The notes beneath the pieces were generated by a model. It had not been told where the DNA came from and ran no database searches. It saw only the letters and a list, made by a program, of their open reading frames with translations. The position numbers were made by a program, and so were the translations under genes. This document shows, in pieces, positions 36,101 to 47,389 of a stretch of 64,000 nt of DNA. This DNA comes from Ehretia macrophylla (taxonomy: Eukaryota; Streptophyta; Magnoliopsida; Boraginales; Ehretiaceae), in contig CM075775.1 of assembly GCA_037974665.1 (NCBI GenBank), positions 32,059,732-32,123,731 of the forward strand, in the 5' to 3' direction. Numbering within the stretch: the first letter of the stretch is position 1; the number at the start of each line of letters is the position of its first letter.

Positions 36101-37804
36101 CATCTCATCTAACTATATATGTAAACATCAAACATCACATTACGGTTCATTAAGCACCTTATATCTAACACATGTTTGGGTGCATGAAAGAACTAATGTA
36201 ATCTTATTTTTAACCTAAGCTGATCACATTTTCGGCCATTTTAACGCCTAACTTAGCTGCTCTTCCCTGCTAACTGTGGATAAGTATCTCAAACTCCATT
36301 GAACTTCAAAGCTGATGGGGGTCAAACACTGGCATGGTTGTTTAAAATTCTGATACGACTTCTTAAAAGATATCTGCTCATACACCAGTCACCGTCACCG
36401 TCACCGTCACCAACTGTGCAGTATTACTTGGATTCAGGACGAAGATGCTGATGTTGTTGGTTATACGTTTACCTCATGCCATCTGAGTGTAGCTTTTTAC
36501 TAACTGAACAATGCACAATTTTTTAGGCAATCAATACAGGTTACCTTGGAAAATATTTCATGTATTTATATGGAAGCACTGTCATTTTCAAATGTAGCAA
36601 TCTTTTGCTTCAAGTCCCACTATTAATCATAGCAATCTTTTACTAGTAACTTGTGGGAAATGAGATAATGGAAAGTTAAGCATGCAGTATAAAGGCAGAG
36701 GGAATACCTGAAAAGCAAATTACAACAGAAGACACGATCCCTACTCCTTTTAAATCCCAAACATGAGAGATTGTGTAACCTCTCCAACTTTATATCCCTA
36801 AAGGAGCTACCAAATTGATAGGCATACCCTGCAGATTGCCATGTACTTCATTGCTAAGAGATTTCTAAGATTTGATTGTTGATTATTCAAACAGAGTGCA
36901 TGGAGGATGAAATATCTCCTCAAGGCCTCGTTTTGGTCCCACGTGATGCTGATGATGGTAGTGTTGTTGCGGGTCCTCATATCAGAGGTAGAAGATTGAG
37001 AGCCTCATCCGCAACTGGTTATGAGGAGGTGGATCTTCTCCTTCCTGGCACAGCAAGGTATGTTCCATAGCTCAAGTGTAGTTTTTTGTCTTCTGCAATT
37101 TTAGTTTCTCCTGAAACCCTTTGGAACCCATCAATGCAAATTACATTGCCACCTCCCCTCAAAAAGTCTCTTATTTTCGTCAACGTGCTTTTTCTTGTGT
37201 AGCTAGAGGGTGGAAGGGGTCGTAACTTGTAATAGTCTTAACTGTTATAATGTTCAATCATTCGCTAAGAAAGAAGGTTGAAGAAATGCCAAAAGCATTA
37301 GTATATGAGTCGGTTCCAACAGAGAACACTTAATTTTGGGAGAACTTTGCTTTGAAACATGGCGAGCTTCGACATGTCTTAGAGAAGAAAGGATAGAGTT
37401 CCAGCATATATAAACACTGCAATAGGATACCGGGAAAAGATTTGCATTTTGACAGATTTCGTGAAGTTCGTTGGCATGACTTTTTTTGACGTCTAAAACT
37501 TCGCTCTTGTTTTGGTACATTAAACAGACTGCAGATCCAACTAGGAGTAAATATGCCAGCAAGAGCGGAGCACATCCCAGGAAATGACAAAACACAGGTA
37601 TTCCACGAGGTGTATGATGTCGTCTTATACCTCGGTATCATTGACATATTGCAAGAATACAATTTAAGCAAGAAGATCGAACGGGCGTATAAATCTTTAC
37701 AATTTGATTCTGTATCCATCTCTGCTGTGGACCCAACATTCTACTCGCAACGCTTTTTGAATTTTATCCAGAAGGTTTTCCCTCCGAATTCTGTAGTGAA
37801 TTAG
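28293..37804 (+). CDS. PIP5K9: Phosphatidylinositol-4-phosphate 5-kinase, PIP5K9-like, 8 coding exons
   Basis: Makes PtdIns(4,5)P2 from PtdIns4P at membranes. Exons: 28293-29563, 30562-30729, 31215-31380, 34235-34345, 34908-35095, 35787-35944, 36895-37057, 37528-37804; 2502 nt, 833 residues, phases agree at all seven junctions. Residues about 63-247 form eight MORN repeats ([16 protein letters not shown] type), all in exon 1. The kinase domain (about 430-828) shows GKSGS (510-514), K527 in MIKTL for ATP, FDLKGS (592-597), MDYSLL (650-655), IID (779-781, the DFG equivalent) and an activation loop with K790/K791. [15 protein letters not shown] and the C-terminus [13 protein letters not shown] match my recollection of Arabidopsis PIP5K9 (about 815 aa; reported to bind cytosolic invertase). 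The start is the first ATG in frame; the open frame begins only six bases earlier, at TTG. Intron 3 (2854 bp) holds a MITE. No break seen, so likely functional. Confidence 0.93.
30028..30255. repeat. 130-bp intronic duplication with (GA)n tracts
   Basis: TCAGTTTCTTCAT, then TTTGTTGATGTT, then TCTGATTAGCAATTACATAT recurs 130 bp apart (30028 and 30158). Each copy ends in a GA microsatellite, 30091-30152 and about 30227-30255. It lies in PIP5K9 intron 1 of the coding region. Confidence 0.85.
32145..33395. mobile_element. Tourist/PIF-Harbinger-like element in PIP5K9 intron 3
   Basis: Left end GGGCTTGTTTGGAATG and right end (complement) GGGACTGTTTGGAAGTG, flanked by TTA at 32142-32144 and 33396-33398, the trinucleotide target of PIF/Harbinger. 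Subterminal AAAAACTGTTTTT and TTTTCAAAAACACTTCC motifs are mirrored. The interior has a GTGGTGGTGG-rich stretch (32640-32790) and no transposase ORF, so it is a large non-autonomous element of 1251 bp. Confidence 0.65.
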
Positions 37805-38520
37805 AAACAGTTGGAATGTAATTTATTTTTCGCTTGGAAATAATGAGTATATGCCCCTCATGTCGTCTTTCCGCTTAATCGATAACTTCAAAGTAGACAG
37901 TATAATTTTTTTTGTAGCTGTAACTAGTAAAAGACTATTTCTTGTGCTGCAGATGCTGAGTTACTATTTTCGTTGATTTCAACTCTATTATGTCTTTCAA
38001 CTGTGTTCTATTATGTTATGAGAACTGCTTATGTCCGGAATTCAACATTTCAGCAGCTCTCACAAAGCATACATCACTTTTTTATTTCATGGAGCCAAAG
38101 GCTGAATTCCGGAGACGAGAAATTTCCTTGTGTTACTTCATCTGCTCATGCAGCTTCCAATCTCTCCACACTATTCTGCAGTTACATATTGTTTTATGCA
38201 CAGATCTTGGTATAGAAGTAAAGTGTGTATGGGGGATTTCCCAGATCTTTGTGCTTCATAGGTTGGGTTTGGGTTTGTGTAGACGGACCAAACGTGTGGG
38301 TTCTATCAGTGTATGAAAGATGGGTGATTTTGTGTGTAGGGCCTACTAGTGTTGTGAATACTGATGGCCGGTTAGACGGATCTAAAAGTGTCAATAAATT
38401 GCAAGTGCATCCTATGTAAAATTATATTAGATTCATACCAAGAGTATAAATCTTGTGACAAAATTATACGTTCCGATGATGTGTTGGTTCTACCAAAAAA
38501 AAAAAAAAAATTGATGTGTT
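37805..38520 (+). other. Probable PIP5K9 3'UTR and downstream region
   Basis: T-rich sequence follows the stop codon with several AATAAT/ATAATGAG-type weak polyadenylation signals near 37840. No further ORF is supported. An A run (38496-38510) may be an old retroposed tail. Confidence 0.4.
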
Positions 38521-39099
38521 GGAGCCACATTAGGCTCAGCACCCCTTGAAATTTTGGGATTCTTTTTTTTATTTATTTTTACTAGAAATGACACGTCTTG
38601 TTGTAGTACAATTTATTGGTTCAAGTCGTAAACAATTGATTGCTCAAATTTCATATAGAAAAGTTGGACTTCTAAAGCATGAAAAAGACTTTCACTATAT
38701 TTAGACTAGCCAAAATAGAGCGAAGAGATTGGTTCGGGAGATTTAAAAATTTGTCCTTTTTTCTCATTACATTTTTTTCTTTCTGATCAATTAAGTGGAT
38801 TGGATTCTTTTCATCATTACCAAAAAAACACAAAGTGAGAAAATAATGTTTTGTTGAATGAAGAGATAGAGTGATAAAACGGGAGAAAATAAAGTGAGAA
38901 ATGAAGAGATTAAAAAGAAAAATATAGAAAAAATTGTACAGTCTTCACCAAACGAATAATCAAACAGTGATCTTATTCAATCGATATGAAAATTGCAAAT
39001 GATTTTCCCAAATCCCGTTTACTAACTCTGACACTATAATGCACCCCTGACCCCCTGTGCCGCCTAACTCTGCCACTGTTCCAATGCATATAGCAATTC

Positions 39100-40312
39100 A
39101 GTCAAAGGCCCAAGTCTATCTTCCGAATCACATTCTACTTAATATGGCTAGCATCCGTGTGGTTATGGACAACAACACATAAGACTTCATGGCTTGGTGG
39201 CAAGATTCAAAAGGCAGCTTCTCTGTTGGCTCAACGTACTTCCTCATTGCTCCACCCCCAGATCCTCCTTCCGTTAAATGGGATCTCATTTGGAATTTGA
39301 AGTGTCCGAGCCGCATTCAACACTTTTTGTGGCAAGCCGCTCACGATAGACTTCCTTGCCGCTCCAACTTGGTTAAGAGATCCATTACATCTTATGCTAG
39401 TTGTCATGGTTGTGGAGCAGCCAGCGAAACGGTTATTCATGTGCTGTGTGATTGTAATAAGGCCCAGCCCATCTGGCGGAGACTTGCTCTGAGATTACAC
39501 TACTCTTTCTTCACGGCAGATCTGGAAGATTGGTTGATTTTGAACCTGCGGAATAATTTATCTTTGTATTGGTCATGGTGTGTTGTGTTCGCAGTTGCAG
39601 TGTGGTGTATTTGGAAATGGAGAAATGGTCTAGTTTTCGCCCGGGAGAATGGAAGAGGTATTGAGGAGAAAATTGAATTCATTAAGCGCTATGTCTGAGA
39701 GACTATGGATGCGATGAATAACAGAGAGGCTATTACACATCGAACCCTCCGTCGTAGGGTCAGAATTGATTGGATCAAACCTTCGATTGACAGTTATAAA
39801 CTTAATATGGATGGTTGTTCTAAGAGTAATCTGGGTTTCGCAGCGGCAGGCGGCATCATACGGACGAGTATTGGTGATTGGTTCACGGGGTTTGTGGTTA
39901 ATTTAGGGATTACATCTAACAACATGGTTGAACTCATTGCTTTGTTTAAAGGAATGCGTTTGGCGATGAGTTTGGGCGTTAGGCGTCTGGCTATTGAAAC
40001 TGACTCTCAAGTTGTCTTAGGCCTATTTTAAAGTGAAACTCCTCCTCGCAGTCCTCTGGGCCCTTTGGTGCAAGAAGTGTAAGGACATCCTGCAAAGGGA
40101 AGATAGATTCCACACGAGTTATGTGTTTTGAGAGGTGAACTTGTGTGCAGATTGACTTGCGAATTATGATTTACTTCAACTAATTGGCGGGCTTGTCCTG
40201 GATGCTCCACCAAATGATCTCATCATACTCATGATTAGGGACAGTGAGGGAGTGACTACTCCTAAAGTTATTCCGTTTTCGCTGGTTGTGCCTCCTTTAA
40301 AGCCAAAAAAAA
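39100..40312 (+). pseudogene. L1-type LINE 3' end: zf-RVT and RNase H remnants
   Basis: One frame reads LPNHILL, then a stop at 39180, then DFMAWWQDSKGSFSVGSTYF, WNLKCPSRIQHFLWQAAHDRL and the zinc-binding CHGCGAASETVIHVLCDC (zf-RVT, 39390-39450). After a TGA at 39696 the same frame continues with RIDWIKPSIDSYKLNMDGCS and GFAAAGGIIR, an RNase H domain (DG at about 39811, ETDSQVV at about 40000), until 40031. Degenerate sequence follows, with IPFSLVVPPLKP, and an A run at 40302-40312 marks the 3' end. Endonuclease and RT are missing. It lies between the convergent genes PIP5K9 and SF3A2. Confidence 0.8.
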
Positions 40313-41166
40313 AAATCCCTAACAAAGAGACTTCTTTATCAAAGCCGGTTAGGTAATTATGGTCTCAGATTTACTAATGATAAGACATTACGGTCAAACA
40401 GGTCCTGTCATTGGAAAAAATAAAAACAAAAAAAGAGAAAAAGAAAAAAGAAGATGCGTCTCGTAACTCATTATATGAGTTGTGAATATCTAGGAATGAT
40501 TTGTTAAATATCTTGGAATAGGCGTTAGAGGAACAAATCAGCAGTCTGGTTGGCAAGGAGAAAACTCAAATGACAAAAATATTGTATTCCATATTTAGAT
40601 TAAGGCAGACTTGGAACCTACGGGAGTAAGCTAAATTTGTATTTCCTGTGTTGATACAAAACATTTAATTTCTTTCGACCGAAAAAGGAAAAAGAAAAAA
40701 TGATGAGTTGTAAATATGCATTACTCGGCAGTTGCAAACAAAATTGTAAAATTCAAATTCAGTAGAATCAAATAATTAATTCACAACTAACACAATTATT
40801 TAATTTAACAATGTCCTACTGGTCAATTGAAACTCTAGACATCAAACTAATTGAGCTACATGAACAACAATGTTTAAAAATAGAATGCCCACTTAAAGAT
40901 GAGAACATCTGCAAGACAAATGAGAGCTTGGGCCTGTTACTCTTCCTCAACCAGGCTTGGACAAAATATCGGAGCTGAGTACAAATTAGTAGCATAACAA
41001 AAATAAAAGTCCTCCGCTAATCACATCCATCTTGATCCATGTATCTTATCACCATAACAGAATCAGTGACTTTGGCCAAATGTGAATATCCGGCTTAGGC
41101 TAATGAGAACAACATGTATATTACATATTCTGCAGTGTATGACCTAATAACAGGAAGCACCGACAA
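40313..41166. other. Intergenic and SF3A2 3'UTR
   Basis: The SF3A2 3'UTR must lie here on the minus strand, to the left of 41167; its end is not determined. A-rich runs at 40417-40452 and 40684-40699. No ORF supported. Confidence 0.4.
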
Positions 41167-44062
41167 TCAACCCATATGGGGTGGTGGTGGAGGTGGACGT
41201 AGTCCCTGGCCCTGCATATGCTGACCTGGGAAACCTTGTGGAGGCATTGGAGGCCTACCCATCTGTGTGCTGGGAGTGAAATTTGCCATAGAGCCACTGC
41301 CAGCAGGAGGTGGTGGTGGAGCAGGAAAGTTGCCACCTGGAGGCATAGGCATAGGCCTAGGCCCATTTGCCATGGGAGGAGGCGGCATGGATGGTGGACC
41401 TCTTGGAGGATTTCCTGCCAGAGCTCCTGGTGGAAGTCCTTGAGGGGGAGGTGGCGGAGGAGGTGGAGCTTGAGGTGGTGGGGGCAAAGTCCCAGGTGGG
41501 ACACCAGGAGCTGCTGGACCATCGGCTGCAGTAGCAGGTTGACCTTTGTTAGCTTCTGGTGGCTTTACCTTGAAATACAATTGCAACTGCAAAATAATTA
41601 TCCCATACACCAACATCAGTCACTATTCACAGAGAAAAGATTAGTAAGCTTTCATGCATTAAGCAACAGAGGAAAAATAATATCCAGAAGTACCGAGAAC
41701 ATTTTGGAGTCTGGATCCCAGTGTGAAAAGAACTTGGGAGTTGATTTATCGATCTCTGTACTGGGAACCTGAAAAATTGGAGAATCAAAATGTAAAGGAT
41801 TATCAACAGCGAAAAGATAATCTGTTCTTAAATCAAGTGAAATAGTACAATCGATAGCATATTTCAATTTTAATGAAGTAATTAGTTACCTTGAAAGCAA
41901 TAACTTCATATGGCTCAGCAGCAAACAAGAGAAACTGATATCTTTTATCGAAGGGTTGGAGTTTCTGTCGGGGGAAAATAAAGTTAAAACCATGACAATT
42001 ATATACAACTTCAAAAACTGATGAAAAAATGTTGTGTACCTTAAGAAATTGCTTGAATTAAGTTAATAATGATTTAATACCTGCTCAAACGACGACATAA
42101 ATCGGTGCCTTGGCTTTGCATTGTCCTCAATCTCGGGATATTCAATCTGTACCCATTTTAAGCCATAATAAATTAGAAATCCAGTTTTATTACTCCCAAG
42201 CTATGGACCACCGAGTTAGATGTAAGTTACAATAAGCATGCTTTTTATCATACTTCTGTAGAACCTCTTTCCAGTTTAAATATCAAACCAGACAGATCTT
42301 TTTTTTTTTCTTTTTGAGAAGTCAAACCAGAGAGAATGTTTGGCAAACATAAAGAGAGATAAGCTGGTAAAAATCAACTTATGAGCTATGATATGAAAGT
42401 CATACAATGAAATGTTAATGGACAAGAAGACGAGGGAAAAGGAAGAGCGAAAATTGATTCAAACCTGGAAGAGGAGTGACCTCTGCTTTGTCTCTGGATC
42501 AAACTGCTTTGTCACTCGGTACCCAGGTCTACCGATTTTAACTGTAAGCATCAAAAAAATATACTTAGTTCTTTACCAATTAACTCCAGCCTTACTATAG
42601 CGAAAATTTGTCCCACACTTAACAGAGAAAGAGCCAATATGTTATAACCAGGACTATTAGAAATCCCTTTTTCTTTTTCAAATCCATATTAGTTTCAACT
42701 TTCGACACCAAAACACTGGCTCCAGTTCTCTTTTATAAACTAGCAACACATAATTTAAGCCATCCAGATATGACAAGTCTGCCATCCAATCTTAACTTGT
42801 CTATGATATATTCAAAATCCAAAACCAAACCAAGCATTTCTATTGAGTCATATCCTCTGTTAGTTTCACGCATGCGACATCTCTTCCTCTGCCCCTCTTA
42901 CAATGTACAATCTTTGTTCCTTCACAACTTCTAACATGGGAATCCAACGATCACTTCCCCAACACCACCACCACATCCCCCCCCCCCCCCCCCCCCCCCC
43001 CAAAACACCCAACACACAAAACAAAAAAAAAAAACAACCCCAACACCACTATATTAACATGGCACCAAATTTCTATTAGGAATGCAAAAACTATCTTTTT
43101 CATATACAGCAATTAGATTGAGAACCCCATTAAATAACATTATTAAGATGCAGTGTTTATTATAAAGCCAACAAAATGACAAGGAATACAACGCCCAAAA
43201 CACACCCCTTATTTTGACGAAGTTGCAGGTGGACTCTGTCACTGTAATCACTTCATAACCTGTAATAACCTCCGATCATTTACAAGGACGTGAGTCACTA
43301 CCCTACTACCCTTGTCCTGATAGCGGAAAGAGAATGTTTGTCACAATTTATTAGATCATTATAATAGGATAGGGTCTGAAGTGCAACTCCGTAAAGTTTT
43401 TTTTTTTTTTTGCCCTTTAACAAATGTTATAAATCCAATTCAAATAAATACACAATAAATCTATTAATCAAGAAAAAGATGGAAATATTCACCAGTTTTG
43501 CGGACAGAGACTTTGCGCTTGTGAGGCTGGGGCTGTGCTGGCGCATCCTTGGCTTCGCGAGCAGCTCGCTTAGCCAGATTAGTCTGGTGGCGCTTCCCTT
43601 GAGTGTGAGCCAAGTAGTTGCCTTCATTGTTGTGCAGCGTCAAGCAAAGCTTACATTCATAACTGTAACAATTAAATTAAATTAAATACTAGAAAAAATA
43701 ATAATTTTTTATAATGCAGATTTTGAACCACTCCTGTGGTTGAATCTTTGCGTTCAGTCGGTTAATTTCTAATTCGGGTCATACGAACTATTTCAAAATC
43801 CCAATCATTGAATCATCGAGATTTAATTAGAAGATGAGATTAGTGTGTGTGTGTGTTTTTTTTTTTTTTAGGGTTTTATTAGTGGTGGGGGCTAACACGT
43901 AGAGCTTTACCTTCCGAGATGGTTGCGCATAAAATAGGGATCTTTAGCGAGGTCGATGGTTTCAAGGGCGAGTCTCCTCAGCCGCTCACGGCGGTCGATG
44001 GCTTCGTTCTGGGCGGAGGCAGCGCCACCGCTTCCTGGCTTTGAACCCCACTCTCTGTCCAT
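41167..44062 (-). CDS. SF3A2: Splicing factor 3A subunit 2 (SF3a66), 7 exons
   Basis: Subunit of SF3a, part of the 17S U2 snRNP that binds the branch-site region in the nucleus. Minus-strand exons: 44062-43911, 43662-43493, 42541-42465, 42146-42081, 41964-41890, 41768-41694, 41586-41167; 1035 nt, 344 residues, phases agree at all junctions. Starts MDREWGSKPGSGG. A matrin/U1-type zinc finger has C54, C57, H70 and H76 (YECKLCLTLHNNEGNYLAH). The core continues with KIGRPGYRVTKQFDPETKQR, IEYPEIEDNAKPRHRFMSSF, LQPFDKRYQFLLFAAEPYE and FFSHWDPDSKMF. The last exon is proline-rich (about residues 225-344; runs of P and PPM/PPG), shorter than the heptad-rich tail of human SF3A2. No defect seen. The long plus-strand frame across exon 7 is a shadow. 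Confidence 0.94.
42977..43002 (-). repeat. C26 run (G26 in the SF3A2 pre-mRNA)
   Basis: Twenty-six consecutive Cs on the plus strand lie in the intron between SF3A2 exons 2 and 3 (42542-43492), so the transcript carries G26. The flanks are CA-rich. Confidence 0.85.
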
Positions 44063-44152
44063 CTTTCCTTTTCTTCCTCCCTTTCTTTACCAGTGTCTCA
44101 CTCGATGACTATATACTGTGTTTTCCGACTTTTATAAATTCCTTTTAAAAAA
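44063..44152 (-). promoter_or_regulatory. SF3A2 core promoter and leader
   Basis: Only 90 bp separate the ATG from the transposon-like repeat upstream. On the minus strand this stretch has TTTATAAAAG (about 44129-44138), a possible TATA box, followed by a leader rich in GAAAG. Inferred from position; no transcription start can be seen. Confidence 0.4.
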
Positions 44153-45212
44153 GGGAAAAGGACATACAGGTCCCTATCCTTTCTCCCTTGTCTCAAATAG
44201 GTGCTCTAGTTTTTTAAAATGTCTTGAAAGCTCCTTCAGTGAGAGGTAATTTAGTCTTCTTAATAATAATCAAATAAACAAAGTAAGAATTAATTAAAAA
44301 TGATAGTATAAGTTTAATAAATTATACACACACCCCAAAAAGAAAAAATAATTAACAACTAATCGCATAAATTTTTACAAATTTTACAACACAACCCTTA
44401 CACAAATACCTCCACCCATATTAACTTTTCCACCACCACCATATACACGTTGACAAACCCATCAATTGCAATCAAACTCTTCCGAATTGTCAACCCAAAA
44501 AGTATTAGCTGCCAAATTCCCTTCGACTGAGGAAGCATCAACATAGGACAAAATGGCATGACAGTGATTTCTCGGGTCGTATGAAATGGGTATGGTAAAG
44601 TCTCGGATTCGGATGAAATGGTTATGGTAAAGTCTCGGGTTCGGGTCTTGCAAATGGGGGAGGAGCATGGGATAGAGTGTAAGAAGAAAAAAGCATTGGG
44701 TTGAATGCAAGAGGCATGCTTGGTGTTTTCTTGCAGTGTAGCCATGAAAGCTCACTTCCTGTGATCCAAATTATGTTATCACAATTATTAGATTTGATGC
44801 ATGGTTGTGTTATCCATGGTAACAGAGGGATGTAATTGCTTGTTACCTTCTTCGTTTTGGTCGAGGTGAACAAGAACTCAACTAGCAACAGATCTTGACT
44901 TCAGTCATTAAGGCCGTGCGAATGCAACGCTTGTTCGGTGGTTAGATCTGCTCAATGAAGGGGTTGGTGGGTGTGTTGTATGATTTATCAAAATTTATGA
45001 GATTAGTTGTTAATTATTTTTTCTTTTTGGGGTGTGTATATATTTATTATACTTATACTATCAGTTTTTAATTAATTCTTATTTTGTTTATTTAATTATT
45101 ATTAGGAAGACTAAACTGCCCCTCACTGAAGGACCTCTCAAGGTATTTTAAAAAACTGGAAGACTTATTTGAGACAAGGGGAAAAGGATAGGGACCTGGA
45201 TGTCCTTTTCCC
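44153..45212. mobile_element. MULE-like element with long inverted arms
   Basis: Ends GGGAAAAGGACATACAGGTC (44153) and, inverted, GGGAAAAGGACATCCAGGTC (45212). Similarity of the arms runs inward about 245 bp (to about 44400 and 44965), including CTTGTCTCAAATA and AATAATTAACAACTAATC in both. Flanks are TTTTAAAAAA on each side (44143-44152 and 45213-45222), fitting a 9-11 bp target duplication, though low complexity weakens this. The middle 560 bp has a 34-bp direct repeat (ATGGTAAAGTCTCGG) and weak minus-strand frames of unknown origin. No MURA-type transposase, so non-autonomous. Confidence 0.65.
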
Positions 45213-45351
45213 TTTTAAAAAAATATATAATCGAATTTGATGTAGTAATTCAAACTTATAATTTCAAATATAATATGTTAATTGGGTATAAATTACTATA
45301 ATTATTTCTTTTGTACAATAAAGACGGAAATTATGTTTAAATTTAAAACCT

Positions 45352-45751
45352 TGTTATGAAATATTGATATGTAGATATTCACCAGTATGTATCAGCAGCG
45401 TGTTTCTGATTTACAGTAGCATGCAACCAGCCTGCATTAGCAGCTTGCAACTAGCATGCATCAGCGGCATGTTTCTGATTTACAGTAGCTTGCAACCAGC
45501 CTGCATTAATAGCTTGCAACTAGCTTGTATCAGCTGCTTTTGATTTGCAACAGCTTGCAGCAAGCAGCCAGCAGCCAACTTTTGATTTGCAACTGCTTAT
45601 ACTGCATCAACGTTTGCGCAACTAGGAGCTTCTGAAAATCTATAAATAGAGAAGTTCTATTGAAATGTAAATGATTCAGAATTCAGAAATGAATAAGAGT
45701 TTCAGTTTTCTCTTTATACTATTTGTTATCTTTTGCAGTTATTTTATAACA
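45352..45751 (+). repeat. 5' LTR of the copia element
   Basis: TGTTATGAAATATTGATATG ... TTTTATAACA. U3 contains three 69-bp tandem repeats (starts 45389, 45458, 45527) rich in AGCTTGCAACTAGC. TATAAATA at 45641-45648 is the likely TATA box. Confidence 0.85.
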
Positions 45752-45766
45752 CGTTATTAGCATGAG
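45752..45766 (+). other. Primer binding site matching a tRNA-Ile anticodon arm
   Basis: CGTTATTAGCATGAG starts at the first base after the LTR. It is not the usual 3'-end tRNA-iMet site. It matches the complement of the anticodon arm of plant tRNA-Ile(AAU), recalled as TCGTGCTAATAACG, at 13 of 14 bases, implying a half-tRNA primer. Confidence 0.5.
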
Positions 45767-45959
45767 TCTCTACCATTGAGTTACTTGGTAGAAAGTTATG
45801 GTGGGAATCAAATCTTACTCTTTGAATATGAAAAGGAAAACCTTGCCGCAGTTTTGAAGCTATTTCAGATGGAGGTATGAATAATATACCCTATGTATAT
45901 AATTTATAGAAAAATATTTTTTCCCTTTATTATCTTATCCTAGAAGGATTGAAATTCAC

Positions 45960-46380
45960 ATTGTTAAAGTGAAAATCCCACTGGAATTTATAGAAAGCCA
46001 ATTTTTTCAGTTGGCTTAATACCATTCCCTGAAGTGAATGGAATTAAAATTCTCTGATGCGAATTGAAATTGGATTCTACGAAGTGAATCAAAAATTGCA
46101 TTCCCTGAAGTGAATGAAATTAAAGTGGGTAAAAATACATTCCCTAAAGTAAATGAAATAGAAATTCCCTGAAGAAATATAATTGAAAATTCTCCAAAGT
46201 AAGTGGAATTAAATTATCTGGAGCGAATGGAATTGATATCCTTTGAAGTGGATGATATTTATTTTTCTGAAGAAAATAACATTATATTCCTTGCAGCAGA
46301 TGAAACTATATTTCCCGAAGTGAATAGAGTTGTGTTATCCAAAGTAAATGATATTGTATTTCCTTAAGTAAATGCAATAT
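45960..46380 (+). repeat. Degenerate 28-bp repeat array in the copia leader/gag region
   Basis: About 14 units of ATTCCCTGAAGTGAATGGAA with variable spacers follow each other. No frame stays open through them. Confidence 0.75.
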
Positions 46381-47389
46381 CTACATATTAGATTGGTCAT
46401 AGTCATAACCATGATTGAAATAATATGTCCCACAAACAATGCTAAAATTGATAATCCTCACCACCAAAAGTGGAATAATGAGGAAAAGTATGAGAAGTCA
46501 AAACCACTATGAAATTTGTGGTATGAATATGCATTGAGTGTACCTATTGTACGCTTGGCCCAAGACACATGTACTAACTATTTAGTTTTACCAATCTAAC
46601 TTGCTCCAGCAGAGCTAATATAACATAACCTTGTGGCCCATAATTTCGAATCGTGAATCGATTCATTATATTTTAGCAAATTCAGAAGATTTTTGCTAAG
46701 ATTAAAGATATTTGCCGAAATGAATATCTTATTGGGACCACAAATGAAGGTGATAAATAATATCTTTGCATTTTCTTTTGAATCCATGCCAGAAGCATGT
46801 ATTTCAAAATTCTTGCTCTTTCTTATAGGTTGTATCATACAATCATACGAGTAATTGAATCACCTATTGTCTAAAAGCAAAGATATCATAATCTAATTGT
46901 TCTCATGGTTTGACATAATCAACTTGGCTACCTAGGGGCAGTATTCATATCTTGAACCCCTAGTTGATGATCATGTTAAAGCACGTTTTGGTGCTTTCTA
47001 TTTAATGAGGACTTCTTTCCTTCATTAAAGGGACAGAAAATCACTACTTGAAGTTAGCGTGAGATATTTGAGAGGGACCTGAAGTTCCCTGTGATACATC
47101 TTTGATATCTCAATATAATATATGTTATAGGACAATATTATTATCTCATTTTAATTTAAGGATTTAGCAATGTGAACTTGAAGTTCAAAGAATTATTTAT
47201 TTGCACAGTATTGCAAATAATTTACCAGATGCAAAGAATATTGTGAAATCACAAATATTTGCTATGAATGTATCGACACAAATTGTTGTCCCAGAAGGAC
47301 ATATAGTAAACGTCATAGCATATGTATCTGAGACACGCTAGAAGCATAGTGTATCTATCGATGCAAAAGATATTATACCTTTGAAAAGG

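Noticed and set aside
41218-41772. 184-codon plus-strand ORF rich in Trp/Arg
   Set aside because: Antisense shadow of the proline-rich last exon of SF3A2 and the neighbouring intron.
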